Shown in pieces: positions 1 to 8,090 of a DNA stretch of 9,312 nt. The notes beneath the pieces were generated by a model. The model searched no databases and had not been told where the DNA came from. It saw only the letters and a list, made by a program, of their open reading frames with translations. Source of the stretch: Pseudomonadota bacterium (lineage in GTDB: Bacteria; Pseudomonadota; Gammaproteobacteria; Steroidobacterales; Steroidobacteraceae). How positions within the stretch are numbered: the first letter of the stretch is position 1; every line of letters begins with the position of its first letter. The translations under genes were made by a program, and so were the position numbers. The DNA lies in the NCBI GenBank assembly GCA_021781775.1, contig JAJXWE010000031.1, positions 1 through 9,312 of the forward strand. The letters run 5' to 3'.

Positions 1-480
1 AAGATGCGCGAGGTCCTGGACCGCCTCTCGCTGAAGATCCCGATCATTGGCCCCATCCTCAACAAGGCCTCCATCGCCCGCTACGCGCGCACGCTCTCGA
101 CCATGTTCGCCGCCGGCGTGCCGCTGGTCGAGGCGCTGGAATCGGTGGCCGGCGCCACCGGCAACATCATCTACGAGAACGCGGTGCTCAAGATGCGCGA
201 CGAGGTGGCCACGGGCCAGCGCCTGCAGCGCGCCATGGAAGCACGCGGCATCTTTCCCAACATGGTCGTGCAGATGATCGCGGTCGGCGAGGAAGCCGGC
301 TCGCTCGATGAGATGGCCGGCAAGGTGGCGACGTTCTACGAGGCCGAGGTGGACAACGCGGTGGACGCGATGTCGAGCCTGCTCGAGCCGCTGATCATGG
401 TGATCCTCGGCGTCATCGTCGGCGGCCTGGTCATCGCCATGTACCTGCCGATTTTCCAGCTCGGCAACGTCGTCCACTGA
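1..480 (+). CDS. pilC: Type IV pilus inner-membrane platform protein PilC, C-terminal part (5' end outside window)
   Basis: This is the C-terminal half of a PilC/GspF (T2SSF) family protein, the polytopic inner-membrane platform of the type IV pilus machine, which connects the assembly ATPase to the growing pilin fibre. The frame is open from the first base (AAG, then ATG at 4); the ATG is internal, because full PilC proteins have about 400 residues and only about 159 are present. Visible are the start of the second T2SSF repeat (IPIIGPILNKASIARYARTL, the family's helical cytoplasmic domain), the conserved GEEAGSLD motif at about residues 95-102 counted from the ATG, and a C-terminal hydrophobic membrane segment at about residues 128-150 ending in MYLPIFQLG, a hallmark of PilC. 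The stop is 1 nt before the pilD start, so the two are very probably co-transcribed and translationally coupled. The homologue in E. coli is hofC, near the same gene cluster. The family call is certain; pilus rather than type II secretion is inferred from the ending and the neighbour. Confidence 0.95.
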   Translation, partial: KMREVLDRLSLKIPIIGPILNKASIARYARTLSTMFAAGVPLVEALESVAGATGNIIYENAVLKMRDEVATGQRLQRAMEARGIFPNMVVQMIAVGEEAGSLDEMAGKVATFYEAEVDNAVDAMSSLLEPLIMVILGVIVGGLVIAMYLPIFQLGNVVH

Positions 481-481
481 C

Positions 482-1378
482 GTGTCGGCGGCCGCGCTCC
501 TCGCCCAATCGCCCGCCCTTTTCATCGGCACCTGCCTGGTGCTGGGGCTGGCGATCGGGAGTTTTCTAAACGTCGTCATCCACCGCCTGCCCATCATGCT
601 CGAGCGGCACTGGCGGGCGCAGTGCGCCGAGCTCAGCACGGACGCAGGCACGCTCCCGGCGCAGACCGAGCGCTACAACCTCGTCGTGCCGCGCTCGGCC
701 TGCCCGGCCTGCCACGCGCCGATTGCGGCCCGGCATAACATCCCGGTACTGAGCTATCTCTGGCTGCGCGGCCGCTGCGCCGGATGCGGGGCGCGCATCA
801 GCCCGCGCTACCCGCTCGTGGAGGCGCTGACGGGGCTGCTCTCGGCGCTGGTGGCGTGGCGGTTCGGGTTCGGGTGGCCGACGCTCGCGGCCCTGGTGCT
901 GACTTGGTTCCTGGTGGCGCTGGCGGTCATCGACATCGACCACCAGCTGCTGCCTGACAGCCTGACCCTGCCGCTGATGTGGATCGGGCTGGTGCTGAGC
1001 CTGTTCGTGCCGGCCGCAGGCGGGATACCCGTGCCGGTCGACCCGCGTGCCAGTCTGATCGGCGCCGCAGCGGGATACCTCAGCCTCTGGGGCGTCTATC
1101 ACCTGTTCCGGGCGCTTACGGCGAAAGAGGGCATGGGCTACGGGGATTTCAAGCTGCTCGCAGCCCTCGGGGCCTGGCTCGGCTGGCAGATGCTGCTGCC
1201 GACCGTGCTGCTCGCCGCCGGCGTCGGAGCGATCGTCGGGATCGTGCTGATCGTCGCTCGTGGCCGCAGCAGCGCCGTTCCGATCGCCTTCGGTCCGTTC
1301 CTCGCCGCGGCCGGATGGCTGATGCTCATGTACGGGCACCAGCTGGTCGGCCTGTACTTTGGGCTGTATCCGGGCTGA
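482..1378 (+). CDS. pilD: Prepilin peptidase / N-methyltransferase PilD
   Basis: Bifunctional inner-membrane aspartic protease of family A24A. It cleaves the short leader of type IV prepilins and type II secretion pseudopilins and N-methylates the new first residue. The protein has 298 residues, a normal length. The N-terminal membrane segment contains GSFLNVVIHRLP (residues 26-37), typical of the methyltransferase domain, followed by the cytoplasmic zinc-binding loop with two CxxC pairs (C74/C77 and C99/C102). The catalytic aspartates are D151 in DIDHQLLPD and D222 in GMGYGD; by alignment from memory they match D149 and D213 of Pseudomonas aeruginosa PilD. Several further hydrophobic segments fill residues 115-290. 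The start is a GTG at 482, one base after the pilC stop, with no convincing Shine-Dalgarno sequence; reinitiation after pilC translation is the likely mode. No alternative start would preserve the first membrane helix better. All key residues are intact, so activity is expected. Confidence 0.97.
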   Translation: MSAAALLAQSPALFIGTCLVLGLAIGSFLNVVIHRLPIMLERHWRAQCAELSTDAGTLPAQTERYNLVVPRSACPACHAPIAARHNIPVLSYLWLRGRCAGCGARISPRYPLVEALTGLLSALVAWRFGFGWPTLAALVLTWFLVALAVIDIDHQLLPDSLTLPLMWIGLVLSLFVPAAGGIPVPVDPRASLIGAAAGYLSLWGVYHLFRALTAKEGMGYGDFKLLAALGAWLGWQMLLPTVLLAAGVGAIVGIVLIVARGRSSAVPIAFGPFLAAAGWLMLMYGHQLVGLYFGLYPG

Positions 1379-1382
1379 GACG

Positions 1383-1402
1383 GGCCGGCGCACCCGCCGG
1401 CC
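1383..1402 (+). terminator. GC hairpin between pilD and coaE, possible weak terminator
   Basis: A perfect 8-bp inverted repeat, GGCCGGCG (1383-1390) and CGCCGGCC (1395-1402) with a 4-nt CACC loop, begins 5 nt after the pilD stop codon. There is no T-run behind it (GAAAACCG follows), so it is not a canonical Rho-independent terminator. It may pause polymerase or protect the pilCD mRNA 3' end, and it separates pilD from the putative coaE promoter at 1414. The hairpin is seen directly; the terminator role is inference. Confidence 0.35.
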
Positions 1403-1413
1403 GAAAACCGCGC

Positions 1414-1419
1414 TACAAT
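1414..1419 (+). promoter_or_regulatory. Putative -10 box (TACAAT) for coaE
   Basis: TACAAT matches the sigma-70 consensus TATAAT at five of six positions and stands out in a GC-rich spacer. The first base after the box is 13 nt before the coaE ATG at 1433, so transcription would start near 1426 and leave a leader of only about 7 nt. No -35 element is recognisable at the normal spacing (that stretch lies inside the GC hairpin), and there is no Shine-Dalgarno sequence before the ATG, which fits a very short or leaderless message. Confidence 0.45.
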
Positions 1420-1432
1420 CCGGCGCTTACGC

Positions 1433-2038
1433 ATGAAAATCCTTCGCATTGGCCTCACCGGAGGCATCGCCAGCGGGAAGTCCACTGCGGCCGACCTGTT
1501 CGCCGCACGCGGCGTGCCCATCATCGACACCGACAAGATCGCCCGCGACGTAGTCGAGCCTGGCCAGCCGCCGCTCGAGCGGCTCGTCGAGCGGTTCGGG
1601 CCGGGCATCCTCACTCCCGACGGGCATCTCGACCGGCCGAAACTGCGCGAGATCGTCTTTTCCGATCCCAAGGCCCGCGCCGACCTCGAGGCGCTCACGC
1701 ACCCGGCCATCGGCTCGGCGGTCGAGGCGCTCGCCGCGGCGGCTGGCGGTCCCTACCAGATCCTGGTCATCCCGCTACTCGTGGAGAAGGGCCTGGCCGG
1801 CCGGTTCGACCGGGTGCTGGTGGTCGACTGCCCCGAGGAGATGCAGCTCGAGCGGCTGCAGAAGCGCGATGGCTCCTCGAGCGAACAGGCGCGCGCGATG
1901 CTCAATGCGCAGGCCTCGCGCGCGGCGCGCCTGAAGGCTGCTCACGATGTCATCCACAACGAGTCGGACGTGGCGGCGCTGCGTGAGCAAGTTGCGACAC
2001 TGCACCAGCGCTACCTGGATCTTGCCGCCAAGTCCTGA
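1433..2038 (+). CDS. coaE: Dephospho-CoA kinase
   Basis: Catalyses the last step of coenzyme A synthesis, the ATP-dependent phosphorylation of the ribose 3'-hydroxyl of dephospho-CoA, in the cytoplasm. The protein has 201 residues, close to the roughly 206 of E. coli. The P-loop is GGIASGKS (residues 10-17), followed by IDTDKIARDVV (residues 31-41) with the conserved acidic substrate-binding residues, PLLVEKG in the core (114-120), QASR in the lid region (160-163), and the C-terminal D-VIHN motif (172-176). The ATG at 1433 places the P-loop at the usual distance from the N terminus. It lies 54 nt after pilD and has its own putative -10 box but no clear ribosome binding site. Neighbouring pilD upstream and zapD-yacG downstream is the common arrangement in gamma- and betaproteobacteria. 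No oddities in length or motifs. Confidence 0.97.
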   Translation: MKILRIGLTGGIASGKSTAADLFAARGVPIIDTDKIARDVVEPGQPPLERLVERFGPGILTPDGHLDRPKLREIVFSDPKARADLEALTHPAIGSAVEALAAAAGGPYQILVIPLLVEKGLAGRFDRVLVVDCPEEMQLERLQKRDGSSSEQARAMLNAQASRAARLKAAHDVIHNESDVAALREQVATLHQRYLDLAAKS

Positions 2039-2049
2039 ACAACATGCGC

Positions 2050-2094
2050 TGCGCGACGAGCAATGACGTTTACGTGACAGGTACTCGTCGCGCA
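2050..2094. repeat. 11-bp perfect inverted repeat in the coaE-zapD spacer
   Basis: TGCGCGACGAG (2050-2060) is repeated as its exact reverse complement CTCGTCGCGCA (2084-2094), with 23 nt between the arms. The right arm overlaps the first bases of the putative zapD -10 box (2093-2098), and the space between the arms holds the putative -35 (TTTACG, 2069-2074). As DNA this geometry suits an operator over the promoter. As RNA it could form a hairpin ending the coaE message, though it lacks a T-run. The repeat is certain; the function is not. Confidence 0.6.
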
Positions 2095-2098
2095 CAAT
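2069..2098 (+). promoter_or_regulatory. Putative zapD promoter (TTTACG - 18 nt - CACAAT)
   Basis: CACAAT (2093-2098) matches four of six positions of the -10 consensus, and TTTACG (2069-2074) matches four of six of the -35 consensus, with an 18-nt spacer. Transcription would then begin at about 2105-2106, that is, at or next to the zapD ATG at 2106. The 7 nt between box and start (AGCCCCC) contain no Shine-Dalgarno sequence, so a leaderless message is likely if the promoter is real. The elements are weak and the call rests on position. Confidence 0.4.
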
Positions 2099-2105
2099 AG
2101 CCCCC

Positions 2106-2960
2106 ATGACCACCGATACCGCCGAACTTGCGGCTCCCGCCCATGCCTCCGCTGCGTCTACGCCCGTCGGCAGCGCACCGCTGATCCGGGAAAACGGCCG
2201 GATTCTGGTCTTCGAGCAGCCCCTGAACGAGCGCATGCGCACGTTCCTGCGGCTGGACTTCCTCTACAACCAGGCGCTCTACCATAACGAGACCGGCAGC
2301 CAGTGGGGCAGCCGAGCCGCCGTGGGGAGCCTGATCGACATCCTGGCGGTCGTTTCGCGCAGTGATTTGCGCTCGGATGCGCTGAAGGAAATCGAGCGCC
2401 AACTGCAACTGCTCGGGGAGTACCAGTCCCGTCCCGGGGTCGATACCCAGCGCCTGAAGACCTTCATCGGTAACCTCGGACGGCTGCGCGCGGACCTGAT
2501 GAACGCCGGCGTGGCCTGCCAGCAGCCGCTGCGGGACTCGGAGTTCCTGAACGCCGTCAAGCACCGCAGCAGCATTCCCGGCGGCACCTGCGAGTTCGAC
2601 CTGCCCGATTACCTGTACTGGCTCTCCGAGCCCGACGAGGCGCGCACGCAGGCCTTCAGCCAGTGGCTCGCGGTGCTGCGGCCGCTGTGCGACGCGGTGG
2701 CCGAGCTGTTGTGGCTCACGCGCCAGTTCGGCCGCACCCGCCAGGAGTGCGCCCGCGGCGGTACGTTCACCATCACCTTCGATCGGGACAATCCGCTGCA
2801 GATGCTGCGCATCATGCTGCCGGCCGAGACCGGGCTGTACCCGGAGGTGAGCGGCAGTCATCATCGCTGCAGCGTGCGATTCCTGACCTGGAAAGGCCTC
2901 TCCGAGCGCGCCGCGCAGACCAACGAGGACGTGCCGTTCCAGCTGAGCACCTGCGCCTGA
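2106..2960 (+). CDS. zapD: Cell division protein ZapD (FtsZ-associated), with N-terminal extension
   Basis: ZapD (formerly YacF, DUF1342) binds the C-terminal tail of FtsZ and bundles its filaments at the Z ring. Family blocks recognised from the E. coli protein are FEQPLNERMRTFLRLDFL (residues 36-53), SIPGGTCEFDLPDYLYWL at about 155-172, LYPEVSGSHHR in the C-terminal beta domain, and the VRFL strand near 258. The protein has 284 residues against about 247 in E. coli. About 30 of the extra residues form an Ala/Thr/Pro-rich N-terminal tail before the residue matching E. coli Met1. No in-frame ATG, GTG or TTG exists between the ATG at 2106 and the conserved block, and the putative promoter abuts 2106, so the extension appears real. 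It lies 67 nt after coaE and 11 nt before yacG, with which it probably forms a transcription unit. Confidence 0.95.
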   Translation: MTTDTAELAAPAHASAASTPVGSAPLIRENGRILVFEQPLNERMRTFLRLDFLYNQALYHNETGSQWGSRAAVGSLIDILAVVSRSDLRSDALKEIERQLQLLGEYQSRPGVDTQRLKTFIGNLGRLRADLMNAGVACQQPLRDSEFLNAVKHRSSIPGGTCEFDLPDYLYWLSEPDEARTQAFSQWLAVLRPLCDAVAELLWLTRQFGRTRQECARGGTFTITFDRDNPLQMLRIMLPAETGLYPEVSGSHHRCSVRFLTWKGLSERAAQTNEDVPFQLSTCA

Positions 2961-2971
2961 GGCGGTCCCCC

Positions 2972-3166
2972 GTGCAGGTGAAATGCCCGACCTGCCAGCG
3001 CTCCATAGAGTGGGCGCAGACGCTCTACCGGCCGTTCTGCAGCGAGCGCTGCCGGCTGATCGACCTCGGGGGCTGGCTCAGCGAGCGCAACGCCATCCCG
3101 GGGGAGCCGGTGGCGAGCGGTACCGGCGGCGAGCCCGAGCGCGCCCCGCAGCCAACGCGCCCCTGA
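2972..3166 (+). CDS. yacG: DNA gyrase inhibitor YacG, zinc-finger protein
   Basis: Small zinc-binding protein of 64 residues, close to the 65 of E. coli YacG, which binds GyrB and inhibits gyrase. Four zinc ligands are present: C5 and C8 in CPTC, and C23 and C27 in FCSERC. The signature RPFCSERCRLIDLGGWLSE (residues 20-38) matches the family closely. The tail after residue 45 is polar, Gly/Pro-rich and probably disordered. Two GTG codons, at 2972 and 2978, could start it; 2972 is preferred because GAGG at 2959-2962, overlapping the zapD stop, is 9 nt upstream, a proper Shine-Dalgarno spacing. It follows zapD after 11 nt and is likely co-translated with it. Its TGA stop abuts the stop codon of the convergent gene on the other strand with no spacer. 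Confidence 0.95.
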   Translation: MQVKCPTCQRSIEWAQTLYRPFCSERCRLIDLGGWLSERNAIPGEPVASGTGGEPERAPQPTRP

Positions 3167-3172
3167 TCAGGG
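3161..3172. repeat. 12-bp palindrome containing both stop codons of the convergent genes
   Basis: CCCTGATCAGGG is a perfect palindrome. Its central TGATCA is the TGA stop of yacG (3164-3166) followed immediately by the reverse-strand TGA stop of the unknown gene (3167-3169). There is no T-run on either side, so it is too short to be called a terminator, yet it is the only structure available to separate the two converging transcripts. Confidence 0.6.
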
Positions 3173-3571
3173 AAACTTGATCTTCCCGCCGCCGGGGCCC
3201 GGGCCCGGACCACCGCCGAGCGCACCGGCGCCAACATCCGGCACCACGATGCGCGAGGCAGCCTCGCGGCGCATCTCGCGCGCCTCGTCGATTGCCTGCT
3301 CGATCGCCATGCGCACCCCCTCGGAGAAGTTTGCCAGCGCCTCGGTGAGCGTCGTGCCCGGCAGCTCGAACGACAGCGGCAGGATGCCCGCAGGCGTCAG
3401 CAGCTGGGTCTGTCCGGAGAACTGCACCGCGCGCGACGGATCGGGCGATCCGTCCCGGGTCACGGGCGTCAGCCGGCGGATGGTGCCAGCCCTGCGGTCG
3501 GTGAACAGTTCCTCGCGGTAGAGGTTGTCCGAGTCGAGCTGGACCTCGGGTACGTCATTCGGGGCGGCCAT
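3167..3571 (-). CDS. Conserved-looking protein of unknown function, coupled to mutT
   Basis: I cannot assign a function. The 134-residue protein has no signal peptide or membrane segment and should be cytoplasmic. Its N-terminal part (residues 8-60) has a compact, motif-like pattern (VQLDSDNLYREELFTDRR, then IRRLTPVT and SGQTQLLTP) that suggests a small beta-rich domain. An amphipathic, charged helix follows at about residues 74-106 (ALANFSEGVRMAIEQAIDEA). After RIVVP the protein ends in a Gly/Pro-rich tail (residues 114-129) closing with KIKFP; the tail is encoded partly by tandem GGGCCC hexamers at 3195-3206. The ATG at 3571 lies inside mutT, giving a 17-nt overlap and implying translational coupling at the end of a secA-mutT operon. 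GC-rich codon use like its neighbours supports real coding. I have an uncertain memory of similar proteins beside mutT or yacG in other gammaproteobacteria. Confidence 0.8.
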   Translation of the reverse strand: MAAPNDVPEVQLDSDNLYREELFTDRRAGTIRRLTPVTRDGSPDPSRAVQFSGQTQLLTPAGILPLSFELPGTTLTEALANFSEGVRMAIEQAIDEAREMRREAASRIVVPDVGAGALGGGPGPGPGGGKIKFP

Positions 3572-3989
3572 GGAGGCCCTCGCGTGCTGATGGTCGAAGC
3601 AGCCATTCTACCAGCGCCGCGACGAACGGACGGTCCGCCTCGAGCAGATCCTCGCCGGCGAGCGCGCCCGGCTCGACCCACTTCAGCGCCTGCCCTTCGA
3701 GGCCGCGCGGCTCGCCCCGGAAACGCTCGACGACCCAGAGGGACAGCTCGACGAGGCGGTCCTCGTAGGCATGTGTCAGGCGCATCATCGGCCAGCCGCC
3801 GAGCGGCTCGACTCCGAGCTCCTCGGCGAGCTCGCGCGCGAGCGCCTCAGCTTCGCTTTCGCCCGGAGCGAGCTTGCCGCCCGGGAATTCCCAACGTCCC
3901 GCGAGCGGTTTGCCGGCGGGACGTTCGGCAATCAGCACCCGGCGGTCGACGCCGATCAGCGCCGCGGCGACCACCCGCACGGTCTGCAC
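3555..3989 (-). CDS. mutT: 8-oxo-dGTP diphosphatase MutT (Nudix hydrolase)
   Basis: Nudix hydrolase that converts 8-oxo-dGTP to the monophosphate, cleaning the nucleotide pool and preventing A-to-C transversions. The 144-residue protein shows a perfect Nudix box: G38, E44, R52-E53, E56-E57, G59 and V60 in the GX5EX7REUXEEXGU pattern. The preceding RPAGKPLAGRWEFPGGK (residues 23-39) is characteristic of true MutT rather than a generic Nudix protein. In several gammaproteobacteria MutT is fused to a thiamine-phosphate-synthase-like domain; this one is the short, unfused form, slightly longer than the 129 residues of E. coli. The start is a GTG at 3989 that puts the usual short strand VVAAAL at residues 7-12; the Shine-Dalgarno sequence is weak. 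Only 10 nt separate it from the secA stop, as in the E. coli secA-mutT order, so co-transcription is expected. Its end overlaps the next gene by 17 nt. Confidence 0.96.
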   Translation of the reverse strand: MQTVRVVAAALIGVDRRVLIAERPAGKPLAGRWEFPGGKLAPGESEAEALARELAEELGVEPLGGWPMMRLTHAYEDRLVELSLWVVERFRGEPRGLEGQALKWVEPGALAGEDLLEADRPFVAALVEWLLRPSAREGLHGRPE

Positions 3990-3999
3990 GGGGCGGCGC

Positions 4000-6762
<2,763 letters not shown>

Positions 6763-6770
6763 CTTGACGA

Positions 6771-6774
6771 TCCT
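6771..6774 (-). promoter_or_regulatory. Shine-Dalgarno AGGA that decides the secA TTG start
   Basis: On the minus strand AGGA ends 8 nt before the TTG codon at 6762. An in-frame TGA at 6779-6777 rules out a longer secA frame, and the first ATG (at 6782) is in another frame. The site therefore supports TTG initiation, which may lower SecA synthesis or make it sensitive to leader structure. Confidence 0.65.
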
Positions 6775-6777
6775 GAT

Positions 6778-6846
6778 TCATGTGCGGAATGCGGCCGCAC
6801 GCCCCCCGGGGGGAGGCGGCGCCGCAGAACCGGGTATTCTACGCAT
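6778..6846 (-). CDS. Doubtful 22-codon leader ORF with a Pro4 run upstream of secA
   Basis: On the minus strand an ATG at 6846, preceded by GGAAGG five nt upstream, opens a 22-codon frame ending at TGA 6780-6778, 15 nt before the secA start. It begins MRRIPGS and contains APPPPGG, a consecutive-proline stretch of the kind known to slow ribosomes without EF-P. It occupies the position secM holds in E. coli, but has no signal peptide and no resemblance to the SecM arrest sequence. A putative secA -10 box lies inside its first codons, so transcription from that box would exclude it. GC-rich sequence makes chance proline runs common. I list it only as a candidate. Confidence 0.15.
   Translation of the reverse strand: MRRIPGSAAPPPPGGRAAAFRT
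6782..6825. repeat. Cluster of GC palindromes in the secA leader
   Basis: Three self-complementary blocks follow one another: TGCGGCCGCA (6790-6799), CCCCCCGGGGGG (6802-6813) and GCGGCGCCGC (6816-6825). GTGCGG (6782-6787) can also pair with CCGCAC (6795-6800) around a 7-nt loop. In a transcript from the minus strand these would fold just upstream of the secA ribosome binding site (6771-6774). The palindromes are certain; any control of secA translation is inference, and GC-rich DNA yields such blocks fairly often. Confidence 0.5.
6836..6841 (-). promoter_or_regulatory. Putative -10 box (TAGAAT) for secA
   Basis: On the minus strand TAGAAT matches five of six positions of the sigma-70 -10 consensus. 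It lies 73 nt before the secA start codon, giving a leader of roughly 65-70 nt that includes the palindrome cluster. The best -35 candidate at 18-nt spacing is poor (TTAGGA). A second, weaker pair further upstream is TTGAAT (minus strand of 6884-6889) with CATTAG (minus strand of 6862-6867). Confidence 0.35.
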
Positions 6847-6900
6847 TTGGGCCTTCCGCTCCTAATGGGCGCCCCGGGCCTGAATTCAAGCGACGGGGAG

Positions 6901-6919
6901 CGCCCGCGGCAGGCGGGCG
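6901..6919 (-). terminator. GC hairpin downstream of the M23 peptidase gene, possible terminator
   Basis: CGCCCGC (6901-6907) and GCGGGCG (6913-6919) form a perfect 7-bp stem with a 5-nt loop, 18 nt after the stop codon of the peptidase gene in its direction of transcription. No T-run follows, so intrinsic termination would be inefficient. It may end or trim the peptidase mRNA before the secA promoter region. Confidence 0.35.
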
Positions 6920-6937
6920 AGCGGGCGGCAGGGGCCG

Positions 6938-8014
6938 CTAGTGGCCCTGGATCACCTGGGCCAGCGTCACGTTGCGCTGGCCGATGAAGGCGGCCGGATT
7001 GATCTCGTGGCCGTTCTTGAGCACTTCGAAATGCACGTGCGGGCCGGTGGAGTAGCCGGTATCGCCCACCAGGGCAATCACGTCGCCGCGCTTGACGGTC
7101 TCGCCGACGTGCACCAGGACCTTCTCGGAATGGCCGTAGCGGGTCGAGTAGCCGTCACCGTGATCGATCTGGACCAGGTTCCCATAGCCGCCCATCGGGC
7201 CGGCCCAGGTCACGACGCCCGCGGCCACCGCCCGGATGGGCGTGCCCATGGGCGCGGCGAAATCGATGCCCTCGTGAAACTCCTCCGAGCCGGTGAACGG
7301 ATCGATGCGCTCCCCGAAGGGCGAGGAGATGAACCCAACGCGCACGGGCCGCCCCTCAGGATGGATCTCCTGATGCAGCTTGCGCGAGAGAATCAGGTTC
7401 TCGAGCGCCGAGAGTTGCGAGCCGCGCAGATTGACCTCACCCTGCAGCTGCCCGAGCATCGTCGCGAGTCTGGGCATGCCGGGGCTGCCACTGGGCAGGT
7501 CGGTCTCCGGCCCGCCGAGCGGCGGGTCGTGATTGAAATCGAATGCGTTGCCGGTAAGCCCGGCCATCTTGGTGAGCCGCTCGCCGAGGGCATCGAGGCG
7601 GATCATGTGCGCCTGCAGGTCCCCGACCTGGATGGCCAGCGCCTCGGCGCGCGCCTGCATCTGCGCGCGCAGGTCGGCGATCTGCTCGCGCTGATCAGCG
7701 AGGACATCTGTCCAGTGGGAGGTCTGCATCAGCGCCAGATCGCCGCTGCTGCCGCGCCCGAGCGCCATGCCGAAGGCGAATACCCCCGCGAGCAGAGCGA
7801 GCACGACGGCCCCCATGCTCGCGAGCATCAGCGGGTGGCGCAGGTTCAGGTTGAGCACACGAGAGCGCCCGTCCCGGGCGAACACCACTACGCTGATACC
7901 CGGACTCCCCGTGCGCAGCGCGAGGCGCCGCAGGGGATTCAGCCGGCCCAGCCATGCGGCTGCGCGTCTCAGCCCCGGGCGGCCTGACCGCCCGCGTTCA
8001 GCTTTATCGCTCAT
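6938..8014 (-). CDS. Membrane-anchored M23 (LytM-type) peptidoglycan peptidase
   Basis: A 358-residue M23 zinc metallopeptidase that should act on peptidoglycan cross-links in the periplasm. The N-terminal 61 residues are basic and probably cytoplasmic; one membrane segment follows at about 62-86; residues 100-152 look coiled-coil (QREQIADLRAQMQARAEALA); the LytM domain spans about 225-345. Zinc ligands H247 and D251 (HEGID) and H328 (HVH), plus the catalytic-type histidines H295 (RYGH) and H326, are all present, so unlike the degenerate EnvC/NlpD group it is expected to be catalytically competent. The chosen ATG at 8014 has only a G-rich, weak ribosome binding site. A peptidase of this kind between the DUF721 gene and secA is a conserved neighbour in pseudomonads and others. 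It is divergent from the DUF721 gene by 76 bp. Physiological substrate is unknown. Confidence 0.93.
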   Translation of the reverse strand: MSDKAERGRSGRPGLRRAAAWLGRLNPLRRLALRTGSPGISVVVFARDGRSRVLNLNLRHPLMLASMGAVVLALLAGVFAFGMALGRGSSGDLALMQTSHWTDVLADQREQIADLRAQMQARAEALAIQVGDLQAHMIRLDALGERLTKMAGLTGNAFDFNHDPPLGGPETDLPSGSPGMPRLATMLGQLQGEVNLRGSQLSALENLILSRKLHQEIHPEGRPVRVGFISSPFGERIDPFTGSEEFHEGIDFAAPMGTPIRAVAAGVVTWAGPMGGYGNLVQIDHGDGYSTRYGHSEKVLVHVGETVKRGDVIALVGDTGYSTGPHVHFEVLKNGHEINPAAFIGQRNVTLAQVIQGH

Positions 8015-8043
8015 TGCCCGCCCCCATCTCGTAACGTCACTTG

Positions 8044-8049
8044 TACAAT
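8044..8049 (+). promoter_or_regulatory. Putative -10 box (TACAAT) for the DUF721 gene
   Basis: TACAAT, five of six matches to the -10 consensus, lies in the 76-bp divergent spacer, 41 nt before the ATG at 8091, and is part of the palindrome TTGTACAA (8041-8048). No convincing -35 is present. Between box and gene, GCCGGG (8059-8064) can pair with CCCGGC (8077-8082). No clear promoter for the divergent peptidase gene could be picked out. Confidence 0.35.
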
Positions 8050-8090
8050 CACCTGCCGGCCGGGCGTATCCAGTGACCCGGCGGGCGACT

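Noticed and set aside
566..1393. A 275-codon minus-strand frame opposite pilD, and a similar one opposite zapD (2070-2864)
   Set aside because: Both are in register with the true genes, have compositionally biased translations (R, Q, P, E, H), and lack any known motif.
979..1986. A 335-codon plus-strand frame spanning the pilD-coaE boundary
   Set aside because: It crosses two certain genes in another frame and its product is Arg/Pro/Ala-rich out-of-frame sequence.
3195..3206. Tandem GGGCCC hexamers as a regulatory or mobile repeat
   Set aside because: They lie inside the unknown gene and simply encode alternating Gly-Pro residues in its tail.
6941..7987. A 348-codon frame antisense to the M23 peptidase gene
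   Set aside because: Same codon-register effect; all M23 motifs are on the minus strand and the antisense product has no recognisable domain.
7767..8090. Upstream extension of the DUF721 frame by 108 codons
   Set aside because: It would run through the divergent spacer and the 5' end of the peptidase gene; the DUF721 core and normal length are met from the ATG at 8091.
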